Both the position numbers and the translations under genes were made by a program. Shown here in pieces: positions 1 through 8,306 of a DNA stretch of 64,000 bases. Below the pieces are notes generated by a model. That model was not told the origin of the DNA and made no database searches. It was given only the letters and a program-made list of their open reading frames with translations. Each line of letters begins with the position of its first letter. Within the stretch, counting starts at the first letter, position 1. The stretch comes from an uncultured Micromonospora sp. (lineage in GTDB: Bacteria > Actinomycetota > Actinomycetes > Mycobacteriales > Micromonosporaceae): assembly GCA_937951935.1 (NCBI GenBank), contig CALGAM010000075.1, positions 1 through 64,000 of the forward strand. Reading direction: 5' to 3'.

Positions 1-450
1 CGGGACGACGAGCAGTCGATCGTCCGGCTGCTGCGTGCCGGTGCCGACGACTACATGGTCAAGCCCTTCACCGGCGCACACCTGGACGCCCGGATCACCA
101 CCGTGTTGCGCCGGGTGGGCCGGGCCAGTCGGACGGTGGAGCCGGCGGTGTACTGCGTCGGCGGGTTGCGGGTCGACGTGGGTGAGCGCACGGCGCACCT
201 GGACGGGGTGCCACTGGCGCTGACCCGCAAGGAGTTCGACCTGCTTGCCTACCTCGCGGCCCGACCCGGCCGCGTCGTGTCCCGCCGGGAACTGTTGGAG
301 GAGGTATGGCGACAGCCATCGGTCGGCGAGGATCAGACCATCGACGTACATCTGTACTGGCTGCGCCGCAAAATGGGCGAGTCCGCGGCGAAGCCGCGCT
401 ACCTGCGCACCGTGCGGGGGGTCGGCTTCCGGTTGGTGGCACCGGACTGA
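1..450 (+). CDS. Response regulator, OmpR/PhoB family (5' truncated by window edge)
   Basis: The last 149 residues of a response regulator; the window opens inside the receiver domain, so the phospho-accepting Asp is not visible. The receiver's conserved Lys-Pro pair is in YMVKPF (visible residues 18-23). A winged-helix DNA-binding domain follows at about residues 50-147, with the usual LTRKEFDLLAYLA and VRGVGFRL landmarks. This family binds tandem repeats of about 11 bp as a dimer once phosphorylated, normally by the kinase encoded next door, which starts at most 30 nt downstream. The signal sensed cannot be deduced. The family call is secure. Confidence 0.95.
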   Translation, partial: RDDEQSIVRLLRAGADDYMVKPFTGAHLDARITTVLRRVGRASRTVEPAVYCVGGLRVDVGERTAHLDGVPLALTRKEFDLLAYLAARPGRVVSRRELLEEVWRQPSVGEDQTIDVHLYWLRRKMGESAAKPRYLRTVRGVGFRLVAPD

Positions 451-479
451 GGCTCGCCCTCGCCTCCCTCTCGGCCGGC

Positions 480-1868
480 ATGACCACCCTCGTCGCGCTG
501 GCCTTCCTCATCCCGCTCGGGACGGCCCTGCAGCGGGACGCCCGCCAGGAGGCGCTCGGCGACGCGGCCCGGCGCAGCGCCGTCGTCCGCGGCGCGCTGA
601 CGGTCAGCTCCGACCCGGCGGCGCTCGGCCGGGCGATCGAGGCCGCCGGTGTCAACGCGGCGGCTCCGCCGGTCGTGCACGGCCTGTCCACCGGAGGTAC
701 GCCCCGGGCCGGCGCCGCCGACGTCGACCGCGCCGTCCGGGGCGGTTCCCCGGTCGTCGCCGAGGTCTCCGGCGGGGTGGTGCGGCTGGAGCCGGTGCCG
801 GTCGACGGTCGGGTGCTCGTGATCGAGGTCTTCGTGACCGAGGCGGCCCTGACCGCCGGAACCGGCGGCACCTGGCTGATCCTGGTCCTGGTCGCGCTCG
901 GGCTGGTGGTGGCCTCCGTGATCGTGGTGGACCGGTTCGCGGCCCGGGCCGTGGCGGCGACCCGTGGGCTGATCCAGGCCGCCCAGGCGATCGGCGACGG
1001 CGACCTCTCGGTGCGGATCCAACCCCGCGGTCCCCGCGAACTCGCCGAGGCGGGGTACGCCTTCAACCGGATGGCCGACCGGCTGGTCGCGCTGCGCACC
1101 GACGAGCGGGAGCTGGTCGCCGACCTGTCGCACCGGCTCCGGACCCCGCTGACCGTGCTCCGCCTCGACGCCGACGCGCTGGATTCCGACGACACCAGCG
1201 TGGGCTCGTTCAGCGCCGCCGAACTGGACCGGCGTCGCACCATCCGGCGGATCCGGCAGGCGATCGCGACGCTGGAGGGCGAGGTCGACGTACTGATCAA
1301 CACCACCCGGAAGGCGGTCACCCAGGAGACCGGGCCGGCCAGTTGCGACGCCAGCGAGGTGGTCCGGGACCGGATGGTCTTCTGGTCGGCGCTGGCCGGC
1401 GACCAGAACCGGTCGTACCGGGTCATCGGCGCGCACACCCGCATCCCGGTGCCGGTCCCCCGGGCCGAGCTGGCGGCGGCGCTCGACGCGGTGCTGGGCA
1501 ACGTGTTCCGGTACACCCCGCAGGGAACCGCGTTCGAGGTGGCCGTCTCCCGCCGGGACGGCTACGTGGCGATCCGGGTCGACGACGCGGGCCCCGGCAT
1601 CGCGGACCCGGACCGGGCGCTGCGGCGGGGTGAGAGCGACCAGGGCTCCACCGGGCTGGGGCTGGACATCGTCCGCCGGGTCGCCCAGCAGGCCAACGGC
1701 TCGGTGAGCATCGACCGTGCCCAGCTCGGCGGGGCGAGCGTGGTGATGCTGCTCGCCGACCCGGAGGCGGCGCCGCGCCAGGTGAGCCGGTTCGGGCTGG
1801 TCGGTCGCCTCGCGCGGGAGCGCGACTCCGGCGGGCGGCGTCGCTGGACCCGTCGGTCGGACCGCTGA
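480..1868 (+). CDS. Sensor histidine kinase, HAMP and HisKA/HATPase type
   Basis: Membrane histidine kinase partner of the upstream regulator. Counting from the ATG at 480: a first membrane helix at the very start, an extracytoplasmic loop of about 110 residues, a second helix near 131-150, HAMP at about 150-205, the H-box LSHRLRTPLTVL with phospho-accepting His near 218, an N-box (GNVFRYTP, about 340), a G1 box (DDAGPGIAD, about 367) and a G2 box (STGLGLDIV, about 389). The hydrophobic segment already begins before the ATG, so a non-standard CTG start at 447, overlapping the regulator's stop, is possible. No other ATG or GTG lies in frame nearby. The loop matches no sensor domain I recognise. 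Confidence 0.9.
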   Translation: MTTLVALAFLIPLGTALQRDARQEALGDAARRSAVVRGALTVSSDPAALGRAIEAAGVNAAAPPVVHGLSTGGTPRAGAADVDRAVRGGSPVVAEVSGGVVRLEPVPVDGRVLVIEVFVTEAALTAGTGGTWLILVLVALGLVVASVIVVDRFAARAVAATRGLIQAAQAIGDGDLSVRIQPRGPRELAEAGYAFNRMADRLVALRTDERELVADLSHRLRTPLTVLRLDADALDSDDTSVGSFSAAELDRRRTIRRIRQAIATLEGEVDVLINTTRKAVTQETGPASCDASEVVRDRMVFWSALAGDQNRSYRVIGAHTRIPVPVPRAELAAALDAVLGNVFRYTPQGTAFEVAVSRRDGYVAIRVDDAGPGIADPDRALRRGESDQGSTGLGLDIVRRVAQQANGSVSIDRAQLGGASVVMLLADPEAAPRQVSRFGLVGRLARERDSGGRRRWTRRSDR

Positions 1869-1902
1869 GGACCGCCGAAGTTCTGGCGGGGCGCAAGTCT
1901 TC

Positions 1903-1920
1903 CTTAGGACTCGCTTAACG
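1903..1920. promoter_or_regulatory. Possible response-regulator direct repeat after the kinase gene
   Basis: Two CTTA motifs, at 1903-1906 and 1914-1917, are exactly 11 bp apart, the spacing used by OmpR/PhoB-type regulators. They sit about 35 bp after the kinase stop and no gene starts downstream on either strand, so a promoter role would require an unseen transcript. Tentative. Confidence 0.25.
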
Positions 1921-2031
1921 ACATACCCGCGGCCCGGATCCGCCTGCCACCATCGACGGTGATCCCATCCTGCTCCACCGGGCCGGCCAGCACCCGCAGA
2001 TCGCCTCAACAACAACGGCCTGGGGGAGCGA

Positions 2032-2078
2032 CGCGCGCGGCGGGGCACGGTCCCCCACACCAGGCCCCGCCGCGCGCG
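2032..2078. terminator. Perfect 15-bp hairpin in a convergent intergenic region
   Basis: The arms 2032-2046 and 2064-2078 are perfect reverse complements around a 17-nt loop. The stretch 1869-2263 lies between the kinase gene (plus) and the deaminase gene (minus) and has no credible gene. The hairpin is placed to stop transcription from both sides. There is no U-tract, which is usual for actinobacterial terminators. Confidence 0.7.
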
Positions 2079-2114
2079 GATCTCCAGGTGACAGGGCAGC
2101 GTCGCCCCTCGGAC

Positions 2115-2158
2115 GCTGGCCCGGCGCGGCCGCCCGCAACACCCCGCGCCGGGCCAGC
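2115..2158. terminator. Second perfect 15-bp hairpin, tandem to the first
   Basis: The arms 2115-2129 and 2144-2158 are perfect reverse complements with a 14-nt loop. It lies 36 bp beyond the first hairpin. One hairpin may serve each of the two converging genes. The rest of this 395-bp gap shows nothing else I can support. Confidence 0.65.
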
Positions 2159-2263
2159 CCACAGGTCGCCGCCGGTCGTCGTGGACGTGTCCGTGCGGCC
2201 CGGTGCGCCGCCGGTGCCGGCCGCCCGGGCCGCCGGTCGGCGCGGGGCGCGCCCGGCCGACTG

Positions 2264-3283
2264 TCAGGCCAGGGCGAGGTGGGCGTCGATCTCGGCGGTC
2301 AGCTTCTCCTTCTCCGCGGGTGGCAGGAAGGAGGCCGTGACCGCGTTCCGGGCCAGGGCGGCGATCCCGGCCGCGTCGAGGTCGAGCAGTCGGGCGGCGA
2401 CGGCGTACTCGTCGTTGAGGGTGGTGCCGAACATCGGCGGGTCGTCGGAGTTGATGGTGACCAGCACACCGGCGGCGACGAGCTGCGGCAGCGGGTGCTC
2501 CTCGATCGAGGCCACCGCCCGGGTGCGGACGTTCGAGGTGGGACAGACCTCCAGCGGGATCCGCCGCTCCGCGAGGTGGCGCAGCAGATCGGGATCGCGG
2601 GCCGCGGAGATGCCGTGCCCGATCCGCTCGGCACCCAGCTCGCGCAGGGCGTCCCAGATGGTCTCCGGGCCGGTCGTCTCCCCCGCGTGCGGCACGGAGC
2701 GCAGCCCGGCCGCGCGCGCCTGGTCGAAGTACGGCTTGAACTGCGGGCGCGGCACCCCGATCTCCGGACCGCCCAGCCCGAAGCTGATCAGTCCCGCCGG
2801 CTGCTCGTGCAGCGCGATCCGCAGGGTCTCCTCGGCCGCCGGCAGGCCGGCCTCGCCCGGGATGTCGAAGCACCAGCGCAGCACGATCCCGAACTCGGCC
2901 TCGGCGGCGATCCGGGCGTCCTCGATCGCCTCGCAGAACGCGGGCGCCGGTATCCCCCGGTGCACGTGCGAGTACGGCGTGACGGTCAGCTCCGCGTACC
3001 GGACCTGCTGCCGGGCCAGCTCCCGGGCCACCTCGAAGGTCAGCAGCCGGACGTCCTCCTGGTCCCGGATCAGGTCGACGACGCTGAGGTAGATCTCGAT
3101 GAAGTGGGCGAAGTCCCGGAACTCGAAGTAGCCGGCGAGGGCGTCCGGGTCGGCCGGCACCCGGGTCCGGCCCTCGTGTCGGGCGGCCAGTTCCGCCACG
3201 ATCCGCGGCGAGGCCGAGCCCACGTGGTGAACGTGGAGCTCCACCTTGGGCAGGCCGGCGATGAACGCCGAGAGGTCGGTCAC
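2264..3283 (-). CDS. Adenosine deaminase family protein (possibly aminodeoxyfutalosine deaminase)
   Basis: A 339-residue zinc-dependent purine deaminase of full family length. Visible are the metal-binding HVH (residues 17-19), HAGE with catalytic Glu202, the metal/base His223 in IGHGI, and the Asp pair in NSDDPPMF (about 278-285). The HHVGS sequence after the first motif recalls, from memory, the actinobacterial branch that deaminates 6-amino-6-deoxyfutalosine in menaquinone synthesis, so that is a real alternative to adenosine. It starts with GTG at 3283, overlapping the stop of the upstream methyltransferase by 4 bp (GTGA), so the two are probably translationally coupled. Confidence 0.88.
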   Translation of the reverse strand: MTDLSAFIAGLPKVELHVHHVGSASPRIVAELAARHEGRTRVPADPDALAGYFEFRDFAHFIEIYLSVVDLIRDQEDVRLLTFEVARELARQQVRYAELTVTPYSHVHRGIPAPAFCEAIEDARIAAEAEFGIVLRWCFDIPGEAGLPAAEETLRIALHEQPAGLISFGLGGPEIGVPRPQFKPYFDQARAAGLRSVPHAGETTGPETIWDALRELGAERIGHGISAARDPDLLRHLAERRIPLEVCPTSNVRTRAVASIEEHPLPQLVAAGVLVTINSDDPPMFGTTLNDEYAVAARLLDLDAAGIAALARNAVTASFLPPAEKEKLTAEIDAHLALA

Positions 3284-4134
3284 GCGGTTTCTCCCTGGTC
3301 TCGATCACCGGCGCGGACGGCTGGGCCGGTACGGGCGACAACGAAGATACGCCGGAACGGAAAGTAGACCCAGCCATTTCGCACCGGGTACGCCGCCGCG
3401 AGCCGCGCACCGAGCGCGGCCCGGAAGTCCGCCCAGTCGGCGCCGTCGCCGAGGACGGCCCGGACGGGACGCAGCGCCGTCCCCTCCAGCCAGCTCAGCA
3501 CCGGATGCGCCGCGCCGTCGCGGGCCGGCAGCAGGTGCACGTAGGTCGTCTCCCAGGCGTCGACCTGGCAGCCGGCGTCGGCCAGCAGCGTGGCGTAGCC
3601 GACCGGGTCGTCGCCCACCGCACCGGCGGCCGGCGCGGTGCGGAGGACCGGGGCGACCACGTCGCGCCAGCGCGGCTGCTCGGCGACCTCCCGCAGGGTG
3701 CGGTGTGAGGGCGCGCCGAAGTTGCCCGGCACCTGGAACGCGAGCCAGGCACCGGCGGGCAGGTCCCGGGCCCAGCGGCGAAGCAGCGTCTCGTGCCCGG
3801 GCACCCACTGGAACACGGCGTTGGAGAGCACCACATCGACCTCGGGGCCGGGTGACCAGTCCCGGACGTCACCCACCACGAAGTCGACGGCCGGTGCGGG
3901 ATCCGGTGCCGCCGCACGGGCCTCGACCGCCGCCCTGATCATCTCCGGTGACGAGTCCAGGCCCACGACCCGCGCGCCCGGCCACCGTCGGGGCAGGGTC
4001 AGGGTGAGGTTGCCGGGCCCGCAACCGAGGTCGACCACGGTGCGGGGCCGGTCGGCGCCGACCCGGCTGAGCAGGTCGTGAAACGGTCGGGACCGCTCGT
4101 CGCCGTACCGGAGGTAGCTGTCCGGATCCCACAT
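3280..4134 (-). CDS. tam: Trans-aconitate 2-methyltransferase-like SAM methyltransferase
   Basis: A 284-residue class I methyltransferase resembling Tam, which methylates trans-aconitate, an aconitase inhibitor. Motif I is [12 protein letters not shown] (about 32-43); the acidic end of the second strand (VVGLDSS) and a downstream SNAVFQW motif typical of Tam follow. The ATG at 4134 is preceded by GGAGGC at 6-nt spacing and gives the family's [10 protein letters not shown] opening; a longer reading to 4239 would add an unrelated tail. It is the first gene of a two-gene minus-strand operon with the deaminase. The substrate is inferred from similarity alone. Confidence 0.85.
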   Translation of the reverse strand: MWDPDSYLRYGDERSRPFHDLLSRVGADRPRTVVDLGCGPGNLTLTLPRRWPGARVVGLDSSPEMIRAAVEARAAAPDPAPAVDFVVGDVRDWSPGPEVDVVLSNAVFQWVPGHETLLRRWARDLPAGAWLAFQVPGNFGAPSHRTLREVAEQPRWRDVVAPVLRTAPAAGAVGDDPVGYATLLADAGCQVDAWETTYVHLLPARDGAAHPVLSWLEGTALRPVRAVLGDGADWADFRAALGARLAAAYPVRNGWVYFPFRRIFVVARTGPAVRAGDRDQGETA

Positions 4135-4143
4135 GACGCCTCC

Positions 4144-4172
4144 AAACCGTACGTACGTCTTGTTAGAGCATA
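4144..4172 (-). promoter_or_regulatory. Promoter and GTAC-centred operator of the methyltransferase operon
   Basis: Reading the minus strand, a TATGCT -10 box occupies 4172-4167. An imperfect 18-bp palindrome centred on GTAC (4144-4161, 7 of 9 pairs match) covers the expected start of transcription and ends 10 bp before the ATG. Such sites are typical of TetR-type repressors, but no TetR gene is present in the window. Confidence 0.45.
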
Positions 4173-4230
4173 CGCCGGCCCCCGACCCGGCCTGAACCGG
4201 GCCGGACGCGTGCCGGATAGGCTTCGCGCC

Positions 4231-5214
4231 GTGGAACAACGCAGCTTCGCGCGGCTGGGTCGCCAGGTCGGCGTGGTGGGCCTCGGGACGTGGCAGCTCG
4301 GCGCCGACTGGGGCCAGGTCAGCGAGTCCGAGGCCCTCGCCGTGCTGGACGCGGCCGTCGAGGCCGGGGTCACCTTCCTGGACACCGCCGACGTCTACGG
4401 GGACGGCCGCAGCGAACGGATCATCGGCCGCTTCCTGCGCCGACGGCCCGACGCCGGGGTCACCGTGGCCACGAAGATGGGGCGCCGGGTGCCGCAGACC
4501 CCCGAGGCGTACGTGCTGGAGAACTTCCGGGCCTGGACCGACCGGTCCCGGGCCAACCTCGGGGTCGAGGTCCTCGACCTGGTGCAGCTACACTGCCCGC
4601 CCACCCCGGTCTTCCACACCGACGCCGTCTTCGACGCGCTGGACACCCTGGTCGCCGAGCAACGCATCAGGGCGTACGGGGTCAGCGTCGAGACCTGCGA
4701 CGAGGCGCTGGCCGCCATCGCCCGGCCCGGCGTGGCCAGCGTACAGATCATCCTGAACGTGCTGCGGCACAAGCCGGTCGAGCGGGTGCTGCCGGCGGCG
4801 GCCGCGGCCGGGGTCGGCATCATCGCACGGGTCCCGCTGGCCAGCGGGCTCCTCTCCGGCCGGTACGACGAGCGGACGACCTTCCCCGACGACGACCACC
4901 GCACCTACAACCGGCACGGCGAGGCGTTCGACGTCGGTGAGACGTTCTCCGGGGTCGACTACCAGACCGGGCTCGAGGCGGTGCGCCGCCTGTTGCCGCT
5001 GGTCCCGTCCGGTGTCTCGATGGCACAGTTCGCGCTGCGCTGGATCATCGACCAGCCCGGGGTCACGGTCGTGATCCCCGGCGCCCGCACCGTCGCGCAG
5101 GTCCGGGCCAACGTCGCCGCCGCCGACGTGGCCCCGCTGACCGCCGAGGCGGTGAAGGCGATCGACGACGTCTACGACGAGCTGATCCGCCCCCGGGTGC
5201 ACCACCGATGGTGA
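4231..5214 (+). CDS. Aldo/keto reductase
   Basis: A 327-residue NADPH-dependent aldo/keto reductase with the complete catalytic tetrad: Asp51 and Tyr56 in DTADVYGDG, Lys82 in VATKMG and His121 in LVQLHCPP. The C-terminal nucleotide-binding part is also present ([14 protein letters not shown]). The GTG at 4231 is chosen because a TAGGCT -10 box (4218-4223) ends 7 nt upstream, which suits a leaderless transcript; the open frame continues to 4078 but runs into the divergent promoter. The substrate is unknown. A small membrane-protein gene follows. Confidence 0.9.
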   Translation: MEQRSFARLGRQVGVVGLGTWQLGADWGQVSESEALAVLDAAVEAGVTFLDTADVYGDGRSERIIGRFLRRRPDAGVTVATKMGRRVPQTPEAYVLENFRAWTDRSRANLGVEVLDLVQLHCPPTPVFHTDAVFDALDTLVAEQRIRAYGVSVETCDEALAAIARPGVASVQIILNVLRHKPVERVLPAAAAAGVGIIARVPLASGLLSGRYDERTTFPDDDHRTYNRHGEAFDVGETFSGVDYQTGLEAVRRLLPLVPSGVSMAQFALRWIIDQPGVTVVIPGARTVAQVRANVAAADVAPLTAEAVKAIDDVYDELIRPRVHHRW

Positions 5215-5285
5215 CCGCACCGGAACCCGCGACCGTGCCGCCGGCTGACGGAACCGCCGGCGAGCCACCGGCCGAGGAGGTGGTG

Positions 5286-5495
5286 ATGCGGGGCTGGTTT
5301 CCGCTCACCCTCGGCCTGCTCGCCGTCGTCGTCGGCGCACTCTGGACCCTGCAGGGGCTGGGCCTGCTGGACGGCGGTGTGCTGAGCGGGAAGCCGGTCG
5401 GAGCGGTCACCGGTCCGGTGCTCGTCCTGGGCGGGCTGGTCCTGCTCCGCCGAGGACTGCGGGCGCGGCGTCCGCGGTCCGACGCGTCGGCGTGA
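5286..5495 (+). CDS. Small two-helix membrane protein
   Basis: A 69-residue protein with two hydrophobic helices (about 4-25 and 38-57) and a basic tail ending RRGLRARRPRSDASA. The ATG at 5286 is preceded by GAGGAGG at 5-nt spacing. The same frame can be read from 5208, overlapping the reductase stop by 7 bp, but that adds only a Pro/Ala/Glu-rich segment. It resembles short conserved actinobacterial membrane proteins of unknown function. It is probably co-transcribed with the reductase, but the pairing says little about its role. Confidence 0.75.
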   Translation: MRGWFPLTLGLLAVVVGALWTLQGLGLLDGGVLSGKPVGAVTGPVLVLGGLVLLRRGLRARRPRSDASA

Positions 5496-5520
5496 CGGCC
5501 CGCGACGAACGCGGATCCGC

Positions 5521-5549
5521 GTCGAGCCCCGTGTGCCACGGGACTCGAC
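5521..5549. terminator. Hairpin between converging genes
   Basis: The arms 5521-5533 and 5537-5549 pair with one mismatch over 13 bp around a 3-nt loop. It is placed to end the plus-strand reductase/membrane-protein transcript. Confidence 0.65.
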
Positions 5550-5568
5550 TCGGATGACGAACGACTCC

Positions 5569-5586
5569 CGGCCGGACGTCCGGCCG
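5569..5586 (-). terminator. 18-bp perfect palindrome after cspA
   Basis: CGGCCGGACGTCCGGCCG is a perfect 18-bp palindrome 9 bp beyond the cspA stop on the minus strand. It probably acts as the cspA terminator. Confidence 0.55.
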
Positions 5587-5594
5587 TCGCACCG

Positions 5595-5798
5595 TCAGAT
5601 GGGACGAACCCGCTCCGCCTGCGGACCCTTCTGGCCCTGGGCGATCTCGAACTCGACCCGCTGGTTCTCCTCCAGCGTGCGGTAGCCGCTGGTCTGAATC
5701 GCCGAGAAGTGGACGAACACGTCGGCACCCCCACCGTCGACGGTGATGAAGCCGAAGCCCTTGTCCGCGTTGAACCACTTCACGGTTCCCTGCGCCAT
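5595..5798 (-). CDS. cspA: Cold shock protein, CspA family
   Basis: A 67-residue single-domain cold-shock protein, a cytoplasmic RNA/ssDNA chaperone. Both nucleic-acid-binding motifs are present: KGFGFI (RNP1, about 14-19) and VFVHF (RNP2, about 28-32), with the usual TVKWFN start. The ATG at 5798 is preceded by AAGGAGAG. The frame stays open upstream to 5942, but that sequence is the untranslated leader. It is monocistronic, with a terminator palindrome just after the stop. The name is by family; actinomycetes carry several paralogues. Confidence 0.95.
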   Translation of the reverse strand: MAQGTVKWFNADKGFGFITVDGGGADVFVHFSAIQTSGYRTLEENQRVEFEIAQGQKGPQAERVRPI

Positions 5799-5967
5799 GT
5801 GTTTCTCTCCTTCTGAACTGGCGGCCGAGCACCGCCGTGCGGCCGGTTGGCCGTTTTCGAGCAGCGGCGCTTCGAGTCGGCCCCCGCGAAGGAGGACGTC
5901 TCTCGACCCACACTGCAGCGGCAGCGGGGAACAGCGAACCACGTACGCAAAAACTTCGCCCAGCCTA
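5799..5967 (-). promoter_or_regulatory. cspA promoter and long 5' leader
   Basis: On the minus strand a TAGGCT -10 box lies at 5967-5962, which puts the transcription start near 5955. The untranslated leader is then about 155 nt. Long structured leaders that change shape in the cold are typical of cspA mRNAs in other bacteria. No second gene is present in it. Confidence 0.5.
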
Positions 5968-6087
5968 CCTGACGAAGTGCTCCGACGAGCGATCCCCCGA
6001 CGACCCGCGGTTCGACCCGGCGGGACCGCCGCGGCACGGCGCCGGAGCCGGGACCCGGCGGGGCGGTGCCGAAACGCGCCCGCGGCG

Positions 6088-6795
6088 CTACCGGGGAGCC
6101 CGGATGGTCACCGGCGCGTCGTGCTCCGACAGGAGCACGGTCACCGTACCGCCGGCCGGCCCCGGCAGGGGAAACGTGACCCGGTGCGGCAGTGGCCGGT
6201 CCACGCCGATCCAGAGCGTGCCGACGACGTCCTCGCCGACCCCGGGCACCAGGACGCCGAGGGCCCGCCCGGGCAGGGTGGCCCGGATCCGGTGGCAGAG
6301 GACTCCCGCGACCCTCTCCCGGCCCTCGATCGTGCCGCTGGTCGTGGCCAGCAGGTGGGCGAGGCCGCGGTCCGGCGACAGCAGCGCGGACGGGTCGTAG
6401 ACCAACGCGGCGGTCGACATCGGCACCCGCTGCCAGCCGGCGGTGAGGCCGTTGAGGTACAGGCTGTCGCCCGCGACCACGAACGACAGCGTCCGCGTCC
6501 CGGAGGTCTCCACGAGCTGGGCGCTTCCCTCGGCCTCACCGGTCGCGGTGACCACCGCCTCGGCGGCGCGCAGGTCGAGGACGGTGGCTCCGCCGGCGGT
6601 CGTCATCGCGAACCGGACGCTGCGGATCGCACCCACCTCGGCCGCCGCGGCCGCCAGCACCTCGCCGGCCGCGGGCCCGGACGTCGCGGCCGTCCCGGCG
6701 GTCGCCCCGGGTGGGTCCGGCGACCGCCCCGTGCAGGCGACCACACCGGCCAGCAGCAGCGACAACAGCCCGGCGAGCCCGCGGGATCGGCGCAT
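6088..6795 (-). CDS. Lipoprotein, LppX/LprAFG-like
   Basis: A 235-residue secreted lipoprotein. It has a basic N-terminus (MRRSRG), a hydrophobic stretch and a lipobox ending GVVAC at about residues 16-20, then a low-complexity Ala/Gly linker. The rest resembles the LppX/LprG half-barrel fold that carries lipids between membrane and envelope in actinobacteria ([15 protein letters not shown], then an [18 protein letters not shown] region). The ATG at 6795 is chosen over one at 6873 because it gives a proper signal peptide, and a TACGCT box ends exactly 6 nt upstream, indicating a leaderless mRNA. The bound lipid is unknown. Confidence 0.8.
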   Translation of the reverse strand: MRRSRGLAGLLSLLLAGVVACTGRSPDPPGATAGTAATSGPAAGEVLAAAAAEVGAIRSVRFAMTTAGGATVLDLRAAEAVVTATGEAEGSAQLVETSGTRTLSFVVAGDSLYLNGLTAGWQRVPMSTAALVYDPSALLSPDRGLAHLLATTSGTIEGRERVAGVLCHRIRATLPGRALGVLVPGVGEDVVGTLWIGVDRPLPHRVTFPLPGPAGGTVTVLLSEHDAPVTIRAPR

Positions 6796-6823
6796 AACCG
6801 AAGCGTACTCACGACCCGGGCGT

Positions 6824-7096
6824 TCAGTCGGGCCAACGACCGGTGAGCCGACGGACGCCGACGGCGCCGGCACGGTCCACCGCGGCCCGGACCACGGCGA
6901 AGATCGCGCCCTGCAGCGCGGCGGCGGCGAGGATCTCGCCCCAGGTCCGGTGTTCGTCGGTGGCCTCCGGCGCCTCGCCGTCCCCCGCCGCGAGCCTCCA
7001 CACCTGACGGAACACCGCGCCCGCGGCCACCCCGGCGGCCACGCTCAGCAGCACGCTCACCGGCCGGTAGGCGACCGCGCTCACCGACCTGCCCAT
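6824..7096 (-). CDS. DUF4235 small membrane protein
   Basis: A 90-residue membrane protein of the DUF4235 type, with an N-terminal helix carrying a GVAAGAVFRQVW motif (about 21-32) and a second helix near 56-72. The ATG at 7096 is preceded by GGAGGG. It is the last gene of a minus-strand trio with the DUF3618 and holin-like genes, 114 bp after the former, an arrangement that recurs in actinobacteria. Its function is not known. Confidence 0.82.
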   Translation of the reverse strand: MGRSVSAVAYRPVSVLLSVAAGVAAGAVFRQVWRLAAGDGEAPEATDEHRTWGEILAAAALQGAIFAVVRAAVDRAGAVGVRRLTGRWPD

Positions 7097-7210
7097 CCGG
7101 GCCTCCCTCCGGTCATCGGCGCCCTCCGCCCGTCGTGGTGCGGAGCGCGCCACGGGCCGTCGGTCGCGGGCCGTGACGCCCGCGGCCGGGGACGACGTCC
7201 ACGGGACGGT

Positions 7211-7519
7211 TCACCGGCGCCTGGCCCGGACCACCAGCAGCGCCGCCACCGCGAGCACCCCCGCGGCGGTCACCGCCCAGGACACCGGGTGCCGCAGTGC
7301 CAGCGATCCCGCGTCGTGCAGGGCGCCGCGGATGCTCGCCGTCGTCCGGCCGGCACGCCGGCGCATCCGGTCACGGGTCTGCGCGGCCGAGCCCTTGATC
7401 CGCGCCTTGACGTCCGCCCTGGCCGCGAGCGCCTGCACCGTCTCGCTGAGCTCCGCCCTGGTCTGTCGAATCTCCGCCCGGAGCGCCTCCGGGTTGCCGG
7501 ATCCGTTGCTGCGGGTCAT
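7211..7519 (-). CDS. DUF3618 membrane-anchored protein
   Basis: A 102-residue protein. The N-terminal half is a charged amphipathic helix with the DUF3618 signature (LRAEIRQTRAELSETVQAL, about 13-31); a single C-terminal membrane helix ends in ARRR. The start overlaps the stop of the upstream holin-like gene by 4 bp (ATGA), so they are translationally coupled. The family is common in actinobacteria beside holin-like and DUF4235 proteins. A scaffold or envelope-stress role is often supposed but unproven. Confidence 0.85.
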   Translation of the reverse strand: MTRSNGSGNPEALRAEIRQTRAELSETVQALAARADVKARIKGSAAQTRDRMRRRAGRTTASIRGALHDAGSLALRHPVSWAVTAAGVLAVAALLVVRARRR

Positions 7520-7947
7520 CCCCGTCCCCTGTCCCGGACCGCCGAGGCGACGGTACGCACGTCGGTCTTCAGGCTGTCGGCCGTCGCCATCGGTACCGGC
7601 GGCGCCGCCCGGCGCATCCGCCGCCGCCCGGCCGCCGCGACCACGGCCCCGAGGAGGAAGAACGCCACCGCCACCACCAGGGCCGCCGCCCAGCCGGGAA
7701 TGACCACGGCCAACGCCAGCACCGCCGCGGCCACGAGCACACCGAGCCCGCAGAGCGCCAGTACGCCACCGCCACCGAGCATTCCCAACCCGATGCCGGC
7801 CTGCCGGCCCTTCTCGGCCAGCTCGATACGGGCCAACGCCAGCTCGTCGCGGATCAGCCGCGACATCTGCTCGGTCGCACGCTGCACCAGCTCCGCGGTG
7901 GACTGCTCCGCGACCGGTCGCGTGCCGTCCCGTACGACATCGGCCAT
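7516..7947 (-). CDS. Phage holin-like superfamily III membrane protein
   Basis: A 143-residue protein with a soluble N-terminal helix (ATEQMSRLIRDELALARIEL, about 27-46) and two long hydrophobic segments (about 53-83 and 86-112), matching the Phage_holin_3_6 (actinobacterial 'phage holin family') pattern. The ATG at 7947 follows AAGGAGG. It heads the operon with DUF3618 and DUF4235. Despite the family name nothing phage-like surrounds it; it is a chromosomal envelope gene. Its role is unknown. Confidence 0.82.
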   Translation of the reverse strand: MADVVRDGTRPVAEQSTAELVQRATEQMSRLIRDELALARIELAEKGRQAGIGLGMLGGGGVLALCGLGVLVAAAVLALAVVIPGWAAALVVAVAFFLLGAVVAAAGRRRMRRAAPPVPMATADSLKTDVRTVASAVRDRGRG

Positions 7948-8306
7948 GCCGTCCTCCTTACCCGCCCCCAGGCGTATGCCCCGTCGTCGGCCCTTCAATC
8001 CCGGTTTCCCGCGGTGTCGCCCCGGCACGTCGCGGCCGGCCGGCCCGCCGGGGCCGGCGACCGGCGCCGACGTCCGTTGCCGTTAGTGTCCGCCACCGGT
8101 CCCGCCGGTGGCGGCTGATCGGGCAGGTCGGCAGGGTGACCACGACACCGACGGGTGACGTGGGCCCGGTGGGCGGAACGGGCCGCCTCCCCGGTGCTCC
8201 GGGGAAGGGCCGCCCCGGGGCCGCCCTCCGGGGTCGCCGGTGGCACGGCGTGAGCCGGACCGGCGCCGGTGGCCGGTGGGGTCCGGGGGCGGGGAGCGGG
8301 GCGTGG
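7948..8306. other. Intergenic stretch with hairpins
   Basis: No credible gene. A 9-bp perfect inverted repeat at 8091-8099/8105-8113 suits a terminator for the minus-strand lipoprotein gene. A 7-bp one (8188-8194/8199-8205, 4-nt loop) lies between it and that gene's stop. Confidence 0.5.

Noticed and set aside
95..1516. Long minus-strand open frame opposite the histidine kinase
   Set aside because: Ser/Arg/Thr-rich translation with no domain; a frame shadow of the kinase in very GC-rich DNA.
1915..2142. 75-codon minus frame in the first convergent gap
   Set aside because: Runs through the two perfect hairpins and has no ribosome site or hydrophobic core.
399..3410. 1003-codon minus frame spanning the kinase and the deaminase
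   Set aside because: Its product is Arg/Pro-rich without motifs and crosses both well-supported genes and their terminators.
7516..7947. Holin-like gene as evidence for a prophage
   Set aside because: No integrase, capsid, tail or lysin genes surround it; the DUF3618/DUF4235 context is a normal chromosomal set.
6443..8086. 547-codon plus-strand frame over the small envelope genes
   Set aside because: Opposes four genes with clear families and ribosome sites; composition is Arg/Ser/Pro shadow.
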